Notes: generated from the letters alone by a model not told the origin. 56,609 nt of DNA from Oscillatoria sp. SIO1A7 (GCA_010672965.1 JAAHFN010000042.1:1-56609); one strand, 5' to 3'. Counted from the first letter of the stretch, positions 48,716 to 56,609 are shown. Program-made: numbers and translations.

Positions 48716-49125
48716 TGAAAGAAGACCAAAGCGGGCGAGCTGTCTATTGGGGCACGGGTCGCCGCAAAAAATCGGTGGCTCGGGTGCGCCTCGTTCCCGG
48801 TCAAGGGGAACTAACCGTTAATGGCAGACCTGGAAATGAGTATTTCCAATTCAACCCAAATTACTTGGCAACAACTAAGGCGCCTCTAGAAACTTTGGGT
48901 CTGGAAAATGACTATGATATTCTAGTCAATATCCACGGCGGTGGTTTGACTGGTCAATCGGAATCGGTTCGCTTGGGAGTGGCTCGGGCTTTGTGCGAGT
49001 TAGATCCAGATAACCGCAAACCTCTAAAAACTGAAGGCTATCTCACTCGCGACCCCCGCTCCAAAGAACGAAAGAAGTATGGTTTGCGGAAAGCCCGCAA
49101 AGCACCCCAATACTCCAAGCGTTAA
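48715..49125 (+). CDS. rpsI: 30S ribosomal protein S9
   Basis: P-site contacting protein whose C-terminal tail touches tRNA. 136 residues: [28 protein letters not shown] at the start and [24 protein letters not shown] at the end, with the invariant terminal Lys-Arg. It is coupled to rplM, with GGAGG before its ATG. Confidence 0.97.
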   Translation: MKEDQSGRAVYWGTGRRKKSVARVRLVPGQGELTVNGRPGNEYFQFNPNYLATTKAPLETLGLENDYDILVNIHGGGLTGQSESVRLGVARALCELDPDNRKPLKTEGYLTRDPRSKERKKYGLRKARKAPQYSKR

Positions 49126-49222
49126 ATTATTGGCGTTCAAATTATTGGTTATCTGTTATTAGCACCAGAGGCACTTGTATATACCATAATTTTCCTCTGG
49201 TGCGCGGTGCGGCACCCTACAT

Positions 49223-49344
49223 GGGTATTCCAAGAAATAAATTACCCAATTCGTAGGACGGGCTTCCGAGAAGTCCCAGACCCAGGACTTCTCGGAAGCC
49301 CGTCCTACAGGGAAACGATGGAGAAATATTTATTTGGAAATCCC
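49223..49344. repeat. R4 MITE-like element, copy 1
   Basis: 122 bp. Left end GGGTATTCCAAGAAATAAAT, right end ATTTATTTGGAAATCCC. The centre is a perfect hairpin of GGGCTTCCGAGAAGTCCC type. It lies before rpmE; an equally long copy lies after it. Confidence 0.88.
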
Positions 49345-49425
49345 CATATAAAACCCATCTGTAATATCGGCGCGTAAGACAAGCTAAAATATAAGATAAA
49401 AGAAAGTAGTGAAGGAGTAAAAAAA

Positions 49426-49662
49426 ATGGCCAAGCCAGGGATTCACCCCGAGTGGTATCCAGAAGCAAAAGTAATTTGCAATGGTGAAGTAATTATGACT
49501 GTTGGTTCCACAAAGCCAGAAATGAATGTGGATGTCTGGTCGGGGAACCATCCCTTTTATACCGGGACTCAGAAAATTATTGATACGGAAGGGCGTGTCG
49601 ATCGCTTCTTGCGCAAGTATGGCATGAAGTCCGGCGGTAAAAAATCTCAAACCAAAAAGTAG
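49426..49662 (+). CDS. rpmE: 50S ribosomal protein L31 (zinc-independent form)
   Basis: 78 residues: KPGIHPEWYPEAKVICNGEVIMTVGSTKPEMNVDVWSGNHPFYTGTQKIIDTEGRVDRFLRKYG. Only one cysteine (about residue 18) remains of the Cys set of zinc-binding L31, so this is the C-minus form usual in cyanobacteria. Homologous R4 elements flank the gene at 49223-49344 and 49722-49843. AAGGAG lies upstream of ATG. Confidence 0.96.
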   Translation: MAKPGIHPEWYPEAKVICNGEVIMTVGSTKPEMNVDVWSGNHPFYTGTQKIIDTEGRVDRFLRKYGMKSGGKKSQTKK

Positions 49663-49721
49663 CGGTTTTTTCTTAGCTGTAAGCTGTAAGCGATAGTTCG
49701 GTTCAATGGGCAAAGCTCTAA

Positions 49722-49843
49722 GGGTATTCCAAGAAATAAATTACCCAATTCGTAGGACGGGCGTCCCGCCTGTCCTGGGGCTGGGACTTCTCGGAAGCCC
49801 GTCCTACAGGGAAACGATGGAGAAATATTTATTTGGAAATCCC
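49722..49843. repeat. R4 MITE-like element, copy 2 (mismatched hairpin)
   Basis: 122 bp, with the same ends as copy 1. Its inner left arm is of the GGGCGTCCCGCCTGTCC type but its right arm is GGACTTCTCGGAAGCCC, so the centre does not pair fully. This looks like a recombinant of two R4 subtypes. Confidence 0.88.
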
Positions 49844-49924
49844 TAAACCGATAGAGGATTTTTCTTAATCCATTAGCTACCAAACGCTAAGCAAACCCTA
49901 CTTTGTGGAAGGAGAAACCGCATT

Positions 49925-51034
49925 ATGGCTGATAGATACCTTCTGGAAAAACTAAATTCTGTCGAACAGACCTTTAATGAGTTGACCAGGCGACTGGCAG
50001 ACCCAGATATTGCTACCGACCCGAAAGAATTTCAGCGAGTGGCAAAGTCTCGGTCTTCATTAGAAGAGGTGGTCTCTTCGTTCGAGATTTGGAAAACAAC
50101 TACTGAAGAGCTAAACGGTGCCAGGTTTGTACTCAAGGAAGCTAACGGCGATGCAGATCTCCGAGAGATGGCTCAGCTAGAAGTGCAAGAACTTGAGGAA
50201 AAACTAGAGCTATTGGAAGAGCGCCTGAAGATTTTGCTCTTGCCCCGCGATCCCAATGATGAGAAAAATATCATGCTGGAAATTCGTGCGGGCACTGGGG
50301 GCGATGAAGCTGGTATCTGGGCGGGGGATTTGGTGCGATTGTATTCCCGCTATGCTGAAACTCAAGGCTGGAATGTCAATATGCTCTCGGAGTCTCTCGC
50401 AGATATGGGCGGGTTTAAAGAAGCAATCTTGGAAATTACTGGCGACCAAGTTTATAGCAAGCTAAAGTTTGAGGCGGGGGTACACCGAGTTCAGCGGGTG
50501 CCGGCGACGGAGGCTGGAGGTCGAGTTCATACTTCTACCGCTACTGTGGCAGTTATGCCGGAAGTGGATGATGTAGAGGTGGAAATAGACCCAAAAGATA
50601 TTGAAATGAGTACGGCTCGTTCCGGTGGCGCGGGCGGTCAGAATGTCAACAAGGTTGAGACTGCGGTTGACTTGTTTCATAAGCCTACGGGAATTAGAAT
50701 TTTCTGCACTGAGGAGCGCAGCCAGTTGCAAAACCGAGAGAGGGCTTTGCAAATTTTGCGAGCTAAGCTTTATGAAATGAAGCTGCGCGAGCAAAAAGAA
50801 AGTGTTTCCTCTATGCGTCGCAATCAGGTGGGCACGGGGGCGCGTTCTGAAAAGATTCGTACCTATAATTATAAGGATAATCGAGTTACCGACCACCGTC
50901 TGGGAAATAATTTCACCTTAACTCCGGTTATCGAGGGCGATATAGAAACTATGATTCAAGCCTGTATTGCCCAAGACCAACAGGAGCGCTTGGCAGAGTT
51001 GGCGGCGTCTAGTTCTACTCCTGTTGCGGTGTAA
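49925..51034 (+). CDS. prfA: Peptide chain release factor 1
   Basis: Recognises UAA and UAG and triggers release. 369 residues. The codon-recognition motif PAT (193-195, in [15 protein letters not shown]) and the catalytic GGQ (237-239, in [18 protein letters not shown]) are both present. The N-terminal domain is helical with [27 protein letters not shown] lies upstream of ATG. It is the last gene of the ribosomal cluster. Confidence 0.97.
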   Translation: MADRYLLEKLNSVEQTFNELTRRLADPDIATDPKEFQRVAKSRSSLEEVVSSFEIWKTTTEELNGARFVLKEANGDADLREMAQLEVQELEEKLELLEERLKILLLPRDPNDEKNIMLEIRAGTGGDEAGIWAGDLVRLYSRYAETQGWNVNMLSESLADMGGFKEAILEITGDQVYSKLKFEAGVHRVQRVPATEAGGRVHTSTATVAVMPEVDDVEVEIDPKDIEMSTARSGGAGGQNVNKVETAVDLFHKPTGIRIFCTEERSQLQNRERALQILRAKLYEMKLREQKESVSSMRRNQVGTGARSEKIRTYNYKDNRVTDHRLGNNFTLTPVIEGDIETMIQACIAQDQQERLAELAASSSTPVAV

Positions 51035-51073
51035 TGGTGTAAGCGATTTATTAAATAATGAATAGATGATCAG

Positions 51074-51101
51074 AGGCGAGGAATCCGTTCCCGCCTTTTT
51101 T
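51074..51101 (+). terminator. Rho-independent terminator after prfA
   Basis: Stem AGGCG(A)GGA with TCC(C)CGCCT, allowing one mismatch and one wobble, loop about 5 bases, followed by TTTTTT. It lies 40 bp after the prfA stop. Confidence 0.72.
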
Positions 51102-51160
51102 AGTTGCAGTCAGCAGTTGGCAGTCAGCAGTCAGCTCTCAGCAGTCAGCAGTTAGCAGTT

Positions 51161-51303
51161 ATATCAAATCCGGTTAATTGCCCATAAATCCCGTAGGGGC
51201 GGTGCCCCCGTGCCCGCCCCGGCCGCCTCGGGAATGTCTGGGCGGGCATTGGCTCCACCGCCCCTACAAATAAATATTGTAACTGTTTAACCGGGTTTGA
51301 TAT
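51161..51303. repeat. R5 MITE-like element, copy 3
   Basis: Ends ATATCAAATCCGGTTAAT and GTTTAACCGGGTTTGATAT; the inner hairpin begins GTAGGGGCGGTGCCCCCGTG. The inside arms have diverged by substitutions. Confidence 0.8.
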
Positions 51304-51456
51304 TAGCAGTCAGCGATAAATGCGATCGATGCGATCGACAGTCAGCTCTGAATTGTCCTAACTGATTCGCGTAGTGCTAGACTATTAGAAAATCTACGAT
51401 CGCAAAATGCCATGACTCAAACCAAAATAAAGGCGATCGCCTACTCCGACTATGTT

Positions 51457-51604
51457 ATATTAAATCCGTTTAATTACCGATAAATACTGTAGGGGCAATC
51501 CCCCCGTGATTGCCCCGGCCGCCCCGTGCCCGCCCCAGCCAACCGGGGCGGGCACGGGGGCACCGCCCCTACAGTATTTATCGGTAATTAAACGGATTTG
51601 ATAT
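51457..51604. repeat. R5 MITE-like element, copy 4 (mosaic hairpin)
   Basis: Ends ATATTAAATCCGTTTAATTA and its near-perfect complement. The left outer arm is of the GGCAATCCCCCCGTGATTGC type, but the right arm is GGGCGGGCACGGGGGCACCG, which pairs with an inner CGTGCCCGCCCC instead. Two hairpin subtypes are fused. Confidence 0.8.
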
Positions 51605-51734
51605 TAGGAATTATCCCGAGGATGGCGGAATCTAGAAACTGGTTGATGGAGAAATTGTTGAATTGCGATAAAAACGGCTGAGGGACGCGGCGTCGCTGCC
51701 CCGTCCCTCAGTCTAAAAGGTAGAAAGTCTAAAA

Positions 51735-51953
51735 TTACGAAGCTTCCTGCCATAGAGAACTTAATTCCAAAACTCGATTTTTTCTTTCTCTGGCGCGGGC
51801 TAGGAAATCTTGCCAACTGCGATCGTCCCATTTTATGTAGCCGTCCCATCTGAAGTTTTTGGGGCGATCGCCGGGTTCTGGCACATAACCGTCAGCATCG
51901 GCAAATTCTCTGAGTTGGCAGCCAAAACCTCCGAGTTCTTTAATATGAAACAT
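51735..51953 (-). CDS. Small protein of unknown function (72 aa)
   Basis: Not recognised. AGGAGG stands 6 bases before ATG, the best ribosome site in this part of the window, which supports translation. The sequence is aromatic and charged: MFHIKELGGFGCQLREFADADGYVPEPGDRP, then WDGYIKWDDRSWQDFLARARERKNRVLEL, a helix-like end. No membrane helix or signal peptide. It is alone between repeat blocks. Confidence 0.6.
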   Translation of the reverse strand: MFHIKELGGFGCQLREFADADGYVPEPGDRPKNFRWDGYIKWDDRSWQDFLARARERKNRVLELSSLWQEAS

Positions 51954-52395
51954 AATATCCTCCTAATTGCTTTTCTTGGAGGCTCTCAATTTTATGGCGT
52001 ATAGCGGCGATTCTCAAATTGATGTGAGGTTTCTGGGGCGAAGCATCCCAATAAGGAAATTCCCGTTCTGAGCGGAGATAGTTGCGGGATGCTGTCGCCC
52101 CTACATTTTCATTCATTACAATTTGACAAACGCTATAATGTCGCCCGGAGCGCCCGGAGCTATGCGGTAAGGAAAACCCAGTAACCCTGCGAAACCCTTG
52201 CGAAACTGAGATGCCTCCAGTTTGCTTGTTTGGGTATAAAATTCGCTAGTCAGGGCGATCGCTCCGGAAAAAAGGCGAAAAATAATAAACCCAATATGAA
52301 TAGACCACAAGGGTACTGTCATCAATTCCGCTGCCAGCGCTACCTACTAATAATTTTTTTTCTACACCCCACACCCCACACCCCACACCCATCTT
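51954..52395. other. Spacer with an R3 element and heptamers
   Basis: About 440 bp with an R3 element (52002-52135), then sequence without a supported gene, and a CACCCCA heptamer run (52362-52390) just after the stop of the sigma-like gene. Confidence 0.65.
52002..52135. repeat. R3 MITE-like element with TA flanks
   Basis: 134 bp from TAGCGGCGATTCTCAAATTG to CAATTTGACAAACGCTA, with TA on both sides (52000-52001 and 52136-52137). The core GGGGCGAAGCATCCCAATA and GGGATGCTGTCGCCCCTACA is shared with the copy at 56172-56320. Confidence 0.85.
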
Positions 52396-53076
52396 TTATA
52401 GGTATTGCCGAAACAGGGGGGCAAAACGACGGCACCAGCGCTGGTAGAATACGCTCAGAGTGGGCACTGGGACGTTCCAAAGATTGGAAAGCTCTTGCCA
52501 GGATTGACCGGCCAAGCGGCGCAGGGCAATAGCTTGAAAGTTAGCATCGGGACAATTTCGGACGTGGGTTTCCCGGAATTGACCGGATATATCTTCTTCC
52601 AGACAAAGCCGAACCGCCTCTCCTGCTAAGATTTCAGGGCTGGTTTCTGGTGGAGCCAGCATCTCTAAGCAAGAGGTGCTTTTTATAGCGGATTCCCCAG
52701 ATTGTGGAAGAGCGATCGCAATATCCAGGGATTGTTCCCGCTTTTTTGTGGTCATGTAGCGTTTGGTTATTTCTAGGAATCGCCACTCAATAAGACGCTT
52801 AACCCAAGTTATTACCTTGGCTTTTTTGGGATCGTATTGGTCTATTTTGCGACATAAATCCCAAAAAGCTTCTTGGAGTGCTTCTTGGTAGATTTCCTCT
52901 GGAAACCGATCCTTACCCCAGCAATAGAGTTGGCCGTATTTCTGGATTTCGCCGATTAGTTGATTCAGAAGTTTGCGGCGCTGTTTGCTCTTGGGCGGGT
53001 GCTGTCCGGCTTGCTCGGCCAGTTCTTGCAGCCGTTGATGTAGGTTTGGTAGAGTCATGTTTTTGAGTTTTGGCAT
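52396..53076 (-). CDS. Sigma-70-like RNA polymerase sigma factor (group 4-like, cyanobacterial)
   Basis: 226 residues, or 220 from ATG 53058. The middle resembles sigma region 2: PEEIYQEALQEAFWDLCRKIDQYDPKKAKVITWVKRLIEWRFLEITKRY. The end resembles region 4: NFQAIALRRLAGQSWQELSNLWNVPVPTLSVFYQRWCRRFAPLF, a helix-turn-helix. A variable linker of about 50 residues lies between. It starts about 130 bp from the divergent start of the vMAP-like gene, so the two may share a control region. No anti-sigma gene is seen. Confidence 0.8.
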   Translation of the reverse strand: MPKLKNMTLPNLHQRLQELAEQAGQHPPKSKQRRKLLNQLIGEIQKYGQLYCWGKDRFPEEIYQEALQEAFWDLCRKIDQYDPKKAKVITWVKRLIEWRFLEITKRYMTTKKREQSLDIAIALPQSGESAIKSTSCLEMLAPPETSPEILAGEAVRLCLEEDISGQFRETHVRNCPDANFQAIALRRLAGQSWQELSNLWNVPVPTLSVFYQRWCRRFAPLFRQYL

Positions 53077-53205
53077 TTTGGTTGTAAATAGGGCGAAATC
53101 AACCTATGACTCTATGCTCGGAGATTTACCTTTAAGCGCCAATGCAGCGATCGCAAGCTACAATCAAGTGATTATGTCAGGAAAAGTCAGGTTTGCTGCG
53201 AGAGA

Positions 53206-54426
53206 ATGGAATTTTGCGAAGAACAGGCTCTGAAATTGGTCAATGAAGCGATCGCAGAATTTAGAGAGAAACCCCTAAGAGATACCGAGACTGCTATATT
53301 GCGCGGGTCTTGGCAAGGCCAAACCTACCAGGAGATTGGGAAAAAACATGGCTATAGCGGTCAATACTTGCAGCGCGATGCTGGACCTAAGTTCTGGAAG
53401 CTGCTTTCAGAGGCATTAGGAGAGCCCATAAATAAAAAAAGTGTCAAGACCGTCTTGGAAAACAAGTGGCGATCGCAATTGGCATCCAGGCGTCTCGCCC
53501 ATAGCCACCAGGCCCCTCAGACTGGTATAACTGGTAGGATTGGCAGCTTCCCAGAGTCGGCTTCGAGTCTCTCGGAGCCAAAATTACAAGGGGAGCAAGA
53601 CCTCATCTATGAGGCTTTGCTGCGTCTCAACTACTTCGAGCAAGTTAAATTATTCCAAAAATTTTTATACTCTCCCTCGTCGGTCGGAGCCTTTTTGATT
53701 CAGGGAATAGATCCAGACTGCGGACAGCGCTGGCTGCTGAATCGGTTAGTGCGGCTCGTTCCCAGTTTAAATGCCGCCAAAGTAGTACGTTTTAAGCTAA
53801 CCAGTAAAGTTCTGGCAAATTCTACCAATGGCCTATGGCGCAAGCTCGGGGGTCAGGTTGGCTTGCATGGAGGGCATCCGTCAGAAATTGCTGAGGCGCT
53901 CTGCCAGTGCTGGCAAAGTCAGCCGGTAATTCTCATTTTTAGATCCTCCTTTGAGGAGATACCTCAAGAATCATTGTCTGAGTTGATCGAAGAGTTTTGG
54001 GCGCCGGTGGCAAAAATGGCCTCTAATAGACCCGAAGCTCGATTCTCCGTAGGGGACGCTATTAGCTTGGGTAAGGCCCAAGAAAGGCGATCGCCCGTAC
54101 ATCCTTTGTTAATGTTTTTAGTGGATGAGAGCGGCAACCTCAGAGACTCCGGCATTAATTGCGTAGAGTCTTTGGAGGCCGGGTGGCAACCGCAAATTCC
54201 CATCAAATTGCCAAAGATCGATAGATTAGATTATCGCGATCTGGCAGATTGGATTAAGAACGCTATCAATGAATTGCCCTTTCACTTGACGGATGAAATC
54301 GATCGCACGGTTCGGAGCATTTTGGAGCAAAGCGACAACGGCTTACCCCAATTGGCGATGGAAGAGATTTGCTATCTGTGCGATTGCAACTGGGATGATA
54401 AAGAAAGGATATGGCTAAAGCACTGA
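53206..54426 (+). CDS. vWA-MoxR-associated protein with HTH and degenerate STAND-like domain
   Basis: 406 residues. The N-terminal about 80 residues match the winged HTH found at the front of cyanobacterial vWA-MoxR-associated and NACHT proteins: LVNEAIAEFREKPLRDTETAILRGSWQGQTYQEIGKKHGYSGQYLQRDAGPKFWKLLSEALGE. A linker follows. Residues about 130-330 look like an AAA/STAND core that lost its ATP site: FLIQGIDPDCGQRWLLNRL stands where the P-loop (GxxGxGKT) should be, and QPVILIFRSSFEE where the acidic Walker B should be. The C-terminal 80 residues are helical. It overlaps the MoxR gene by 16 bases, so the two are coupled. I infer a sensor or scaffold role; function is not known. Confidence 0.8.
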   Translation: MEFCEEQALKLVNEAIAEFREKPLRDTETAILRGSWQGQTYQEIGKKHGYSGQYLQRDAGPKFWKLLSEALGEPINKKSVKTVLENKWRSQLASRRLAHSHQAPQTGITGRIGSFPESASSLSEPKLQGEQDLIYEALLRLNYFEQVKLFQKFLYSPSSVGAFLIQGIDPDCGQRWLLNRLVRLVPSLNAAKVVRFKLTSKVLANSTNGLWRKLGGQVGLHGGHPSEIAEALCQCWQSQPVILIFRSSFEEIPQESLSELIEEFWAPVAKMASNRPEARFSVGDAISLGKAQERRSPVHPLLMFLVDESGNLRDSGINCVESLEAGWQPQIPIKLPKIDRLDYRDLADWIKNAINELPFHLTDEIDRTVRSILEQSDNGLPQLAMEEICYLCDCNWDDKERIWLKH

Positions 54427-55328
54427 GCGACAAATTGGAATATACGGGAAGGGTGCAGCTCCAGGCGGGGGAGCGAGATTCTCTGGGGCAACTGCTCTAT
54501 CCCTATCTGCCGAGCGATGAATTGGTAGAAGCGGTTAATTTAGCTATTTTCCTGGAGCGCCCCTTGCTGCTGAAGGGAGAGCCAGGGTGCGGTAAGACCA
54601 GGCTGGCTCGTGCGCTGGCCCGCGAGTTGGATTTGCCTTTTGAGGCTTGGAACGTTAAATCCACCAGTCGGGCGGGAGATGGACTCTACATATATGATGC
54701 GGTTGGACGTTTGCGCGACGCCCAATTGGCGAGCTTGGGTCGTCTTGGGGAGCAAAAAATTCAGCAGTTGGACGAGCCAGAGACTTACGTTCGCTGGGGA
54801 CCGCTAGGGCGCGCTTTCCAGAACGACCGGCGAACTGTGGTGCTGATTGACGAGATTGATAAGGCGGATCTTGACTTTCCTAACGATTTGCTGCTGGAAT
54901 TAGACGAACAACGGTTTTTGGTTGAGGAAACCGGGCAGGAGATTCGGGCCTCTTCAGTGCCGATTGTCTTGATTACCAGCAATGATGAGAAGGATTTGCC
55001 AGATGCTTTTTTGCGCCGGTGCCTTTTTCATTATATTGAGTTTCCCAAGCGCGATCGCTTAATCGAGATTGTTAAAGCTCATTTTCCGACAACGCCAGAA
55101 AAGCTGGTCGATTCTATTATCGATCGCTTTTTGCAACTGCGGGAGGAAATGCGCCAAGATAAGGGAGATGCGGGTAAGAAGGTCAGCACTAGCGAGCTGC
55201 TGGATTGGGTTCGGGTTCTGAGTCACTATCCAGAAGATAGGGTTTTGGAAGAGCTGAGTCGAGAAATCCTCGCGGCAGGGGTTTTGCTGAAGAGCTGGCA
55301 GGATTATCGCCGCTACCGAAAACCATAA
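54411..55328 (+). CDS. MoxR-family AAA+ ATPase
   Basis: 305 residues. Walker A is LKGEPGCGKTRLARALA (about 56-72), Walker B is VVLIDEIDKAD (about 143-153), sensor 1 is ITSNDEKDLPDAFLRRC with the arginine finger, and a C-terminal lid follows with VSTSELLDWVRVL. The length and order fit MoxR ATPases, which usually act with a vWA-domain partner encoded next door. Here no vWA gene follows; the next gene is the 170-residue protein. It overlaps the vMAP-like gene by 16 bases, so both are one transcript. Confidence 0.93.
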   Translation: MAKALSDKLEYTGRVQLQAGERDSLGQLLYPYLPSDELVEAVNLAIFLERPLLLKGEPGCGKTRLARALARELDLPFEAWNVKSTSRAGDGLYIYDAVGRLRDAQLASLGRLGEQKIQQLDEPETYVRWGPLGRAFQNDRRTVVLIDEIDKADLDFPNDLLLELDEQRFLVEETGQEIRASSVPIVLITSNDEKDLPDAFLRRCLFHYIEFPKRDRLIEIVKAHFPTTPEKLVDSIIDRFLQLREEMRQDKGDAGKKVSTSELLDWVRVLSHYPEDRVLEELSREILAAGVLLKSWQDYRRYRKP

Positions 55329-55565
55329 CCGTTTTTAAATTTTAGGGCAACTTAAAGATTGCCTGATGTAGGGGGGTTTGCGATGTAGGGGCGAGAGCGC
55401 GAAATCGCCCCTACATCCCGGCAATGCTGATAGGCATATCGCGAGCATGCCCGGAGGGCGAACGGCCGTTCGCCCCTACATCCCGGCAATGCTGCTGATA
55501 GCTGACTGCTGATAGCTGACTGCTGATAGCTATAGAGGTTATAGGCCGATTAATGGAGGTGAACC
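55329..55565. repeat. Palindromic and heptamer repeats after the MoxR gene
   Basis: GTAGGGGCGAGAGCGCGAAA palindrome (about 55384-55416), GAACGGCCGTTCGCCCC, and GCTGACTGCTGATA repeats (about 55490-55530). No gene. Confidence 0.65.
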
Positions 55566-56078
55566 TTGAACTCGATGAATCCTTCGCCTTGGAGCTTTGA
55601 TGGCAATAAGAATTTTGTGCCAATTTTACATGAGGGGACGGTGGTCGGATTTTTGCGACCGGACTATGCGGAGAAAATTGCCCAAGTTTTAAATGCTCAA
55701 GATAGATTGCAGGCCGATCGCGAAAGATTGCGCAAGTGTTTGCAGCTAGCTTGTTTTGATTTGCTGCGTCAGGGGGGCGGCGATACCAATAAAGTCGAAG
55801 AGCTGATGAAGCAATACGCGATTAGAGTGGAGCGCCCCAAACATGGTTCCAGAGCTATTGCCTTTTTATTGCGCGATCGCCAAGAAGAACTGCAGGTAAG
55901 CGACCAGGAGTTTCTTAAATTCTGCGATACTTTGAAAGTCTCGCCCCAACAAATCAAAGATATTTTTGCTGGCAAACCTATTGACGAAAGCGCGATCGGT
56001 CCTCTGGCCCGAATTTTGGGCAAAAACCCGACAGAAGTCAAGACAGTGCTACGCGGGCCGTCGGAAGCATCGGCTTGA
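55566..56078 (+). CDS. Conserved cyanobacterial protein of unknown function (170 aa)
   Basis: 170 residues from TTG 55566, chosen because GGAGGT lies 5 bases before it; ATG 55575 is in frame three codons later but too far from that site. The N-terminal half reads ILHEGTVVGFLRPDYAEKIAQVLNAQDRLQADRERLRKCLQLACFDLL, a short beta pair then a long helix. The C-terminal half, LLRDRQEELQVSDQEFLKFCDTLKVSPQQIKDIFAGKPIDESAIGPLARILGKNPTEV, looks like a divergent XRE-type helix-turn-helix. No function can be given. It is on the same strand as the MoxR gene across a 237-bp repeat-bearing gap. Confidence 0.7.
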   Translation: MNSMNPSPWSFDGNKNFVPILHEGTVVGFLRPDYAEKIAQVLNAQDRLQADRERLRKCLQLACFDLLRQGGGDTNKVEELMKQYAIRVERPKHGSRAIAFLLRDRQEELQVSDQEFLKFCDTLKVSPQQIKDIFAGKPIDESAIGPLARILGKNPTEVKTVLRGPSEASA

Positions 56079-56154
56079 TGGGAGAGCTTCGCCGGGTGTA
56101 GGGTGTAGGGTGTAGGGTGTAGGGAAGACAAGGGACAAAAAAGAAACAGAATTA

Positions 56155-56429
56155 AGCAATTCCAAGAAATATAGCGTTTCTCGCGCTTGATGTGAGGTAT
56201 CTAGGGCGAAGCATCCCAATATGAGAATCCCCGTTTTACAGCAGAGATGGTCAAGGGGGATGCTGTCGCCCCTACATTTCTAGGGTCCGCTCGTTTATTA
56301 CACTTATTTGAGAGCCGCTATAAATTACCCAATTCGTAGGACGGGCGTCCCGCCTGTCCGGTACCTAGAGACTTCTCGGAAGCCTGTCCTATGGGAAAGC
56401 GAGGGAAGAAATATTTATTTGGAAATCCC
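56155..56429. repeat. R4 MITE-like element, copy 3, split by an R3 insertion
   Basis: ATTCCAAGAAATA is followed by the R3 element and then by AATTACCCAATTCGTAGGAC, continuing to ATATTTATTTGGAAATCCC. Taking out 56172-56320 and one TA gives about 124 bp, matching the 122-bp uninterrupted copies at 49223 and 49722. Confidence 0.92.
56172..56320. mobile_element. R3 MITE-like element inserted with TA duplication
   Basis: 149 bp from TAGCGTTTCTCGCGCTTG to TTATTTGAGAGCCGCTA, with TA at 56170-56171 and 56321-56322. The empty site is visible in the two intact R4 elements (AAGAAATAAATTACCC), so the duplication is read directly. It has no coding capacity. The TA duplication is typical of Tc1/mariner-IS630-type transposition. 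Confidence 0.92.
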
Positions 56430-56609
56430 TTAACTATTAATTCCCTATACTCCAATCAATACCCTACACCCTACACCCTACACCTAGGGTGTTCACTCTG
56501 GGACTCATCAAAAGAGATGGTTTTCATACAGAAAATATGCTAAGATGAAGGCTCGCCAGGAAGACAAGACTATTGGCCCTATTTTGAGACAAGACTATTG
56601 TCTCAAAAT

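Larger units (their letters stand above)
51035..51734. other. Spacer with prfA terminator and two R5 elements
   Basis: 700 bp. In order: terminator (51074-51101), CAGTCAG heptamers (51110-51157), R5 copy (51161-51303), a CGATCGATGCGATCG stretch, a decayed R2 end (GCGTAGTGCTA near 51369), and a second R5 copy (51457-51604). No gene is supported. Confidence 0.7.
56079..56609. other. Repeat cluster at the window end
   Basis: 530 bp: GGTGTAG heptamers (56094-56124), an R4 element interrupted by an R3 element (56155-56429), and CCTACAC heptamers (56461-56483). After these come about 120 bp with TATGCTAAGATGA and repeated GACAAGACTATT that may lie upstream of a gene outside the window. Confidence 0.7.

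Noticed and set aside
52116-52325. 69-codon open frame on the minus strand
   Set aside because: It runs into the R3 element and has no kept features.

Overview
The window is chromosomal DNA of a cyanobacterium, most likely a filamentous one of the Oscillatoriales type. The evidence is the dense HIP1 palindrome GCGATCGC inside genes; an ndhN gene; the cyanobacterial/plastid ribosomal gene order with no S10 gene in front of rplC; the arrangement asd-dapA-rnj divergent from tig-clpP-clpX; and many heptamer short tandem repeats (GGGTGTA/GGGTGTG and CAGTCAG types) in the spacers. No rRNA, tRNA, transposase gene or CRISPR array was found.

Layout. 0.3-4.7 kb holds a C5-cytosine DNA methyltransferase, a RelE-like toxin gene broken by an in-frame stop, a large cyanobacterial protein of unknown function, and an iron-sulphur HhH glycosylase that most resembles thymine/mismatch glycosylases. 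5.7-10.4 kb holds a PEP-CTERM surface protein with a strong terminator, a TetR regulator, an exported GyrI-like protein, a small membrane protein and a Rieske oxygenase. 10.7-12.4 kb (minus strand) is a pterin/folate set: FolM-like reductase, folB, folK. 13.1-17.9 kb (minus) is asd, dapA and RNase J. 18.8-23.9 kb (plus) is tig, clpP, clpX and an alpha/beta hydrolase. After proB, 26.0-29.1 kb (minus) has three tandem von Willebrand A (vWA) proteins and a coiled-coil protein with three repeated LL-x(4)-EF segments. ndhN faces the ribosomal cluster.

30.8-51.0 kb is the merged S10-spc-alpha cluster: rplC, D, W, B, rpsS, rplV, rpsC, rplP, rpmC, rpsQ, rplN, X, E, rpsH, rplF, R, rpsE, rplO, secY, adk, infA, rpmJ, rpsM, rpsK, rpoA, rplQ, truA, rplM, rpsI, rpmE, prfA. 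Many spacers are stretched by repeats, including a 124-bp unit repeated four times between rpmC and rpsQ and two copies of one repeat flanking rpmE.

51.7-56.1 kb is accessory: a small protein, a sigma-70-like factor divergent from a two-gene overlap of a vWA-MoxR-associated protein (N-terminal HTH plus a degenerate STAND-like domain) and a MoxR AAA+ ATPase, then a 170-residue protein of unknown function. This resembles the regulatory core of vWA-MoxR conflict systems, but no vWA gene lies next to it.

The most striking structure outside the genes is a set of at least six families of small inverted-repeat (MITE-like) elements, here called R1-R6. One R3 element sits inside an R4 element with a TA duplication, direct evidence that R3 has moved.
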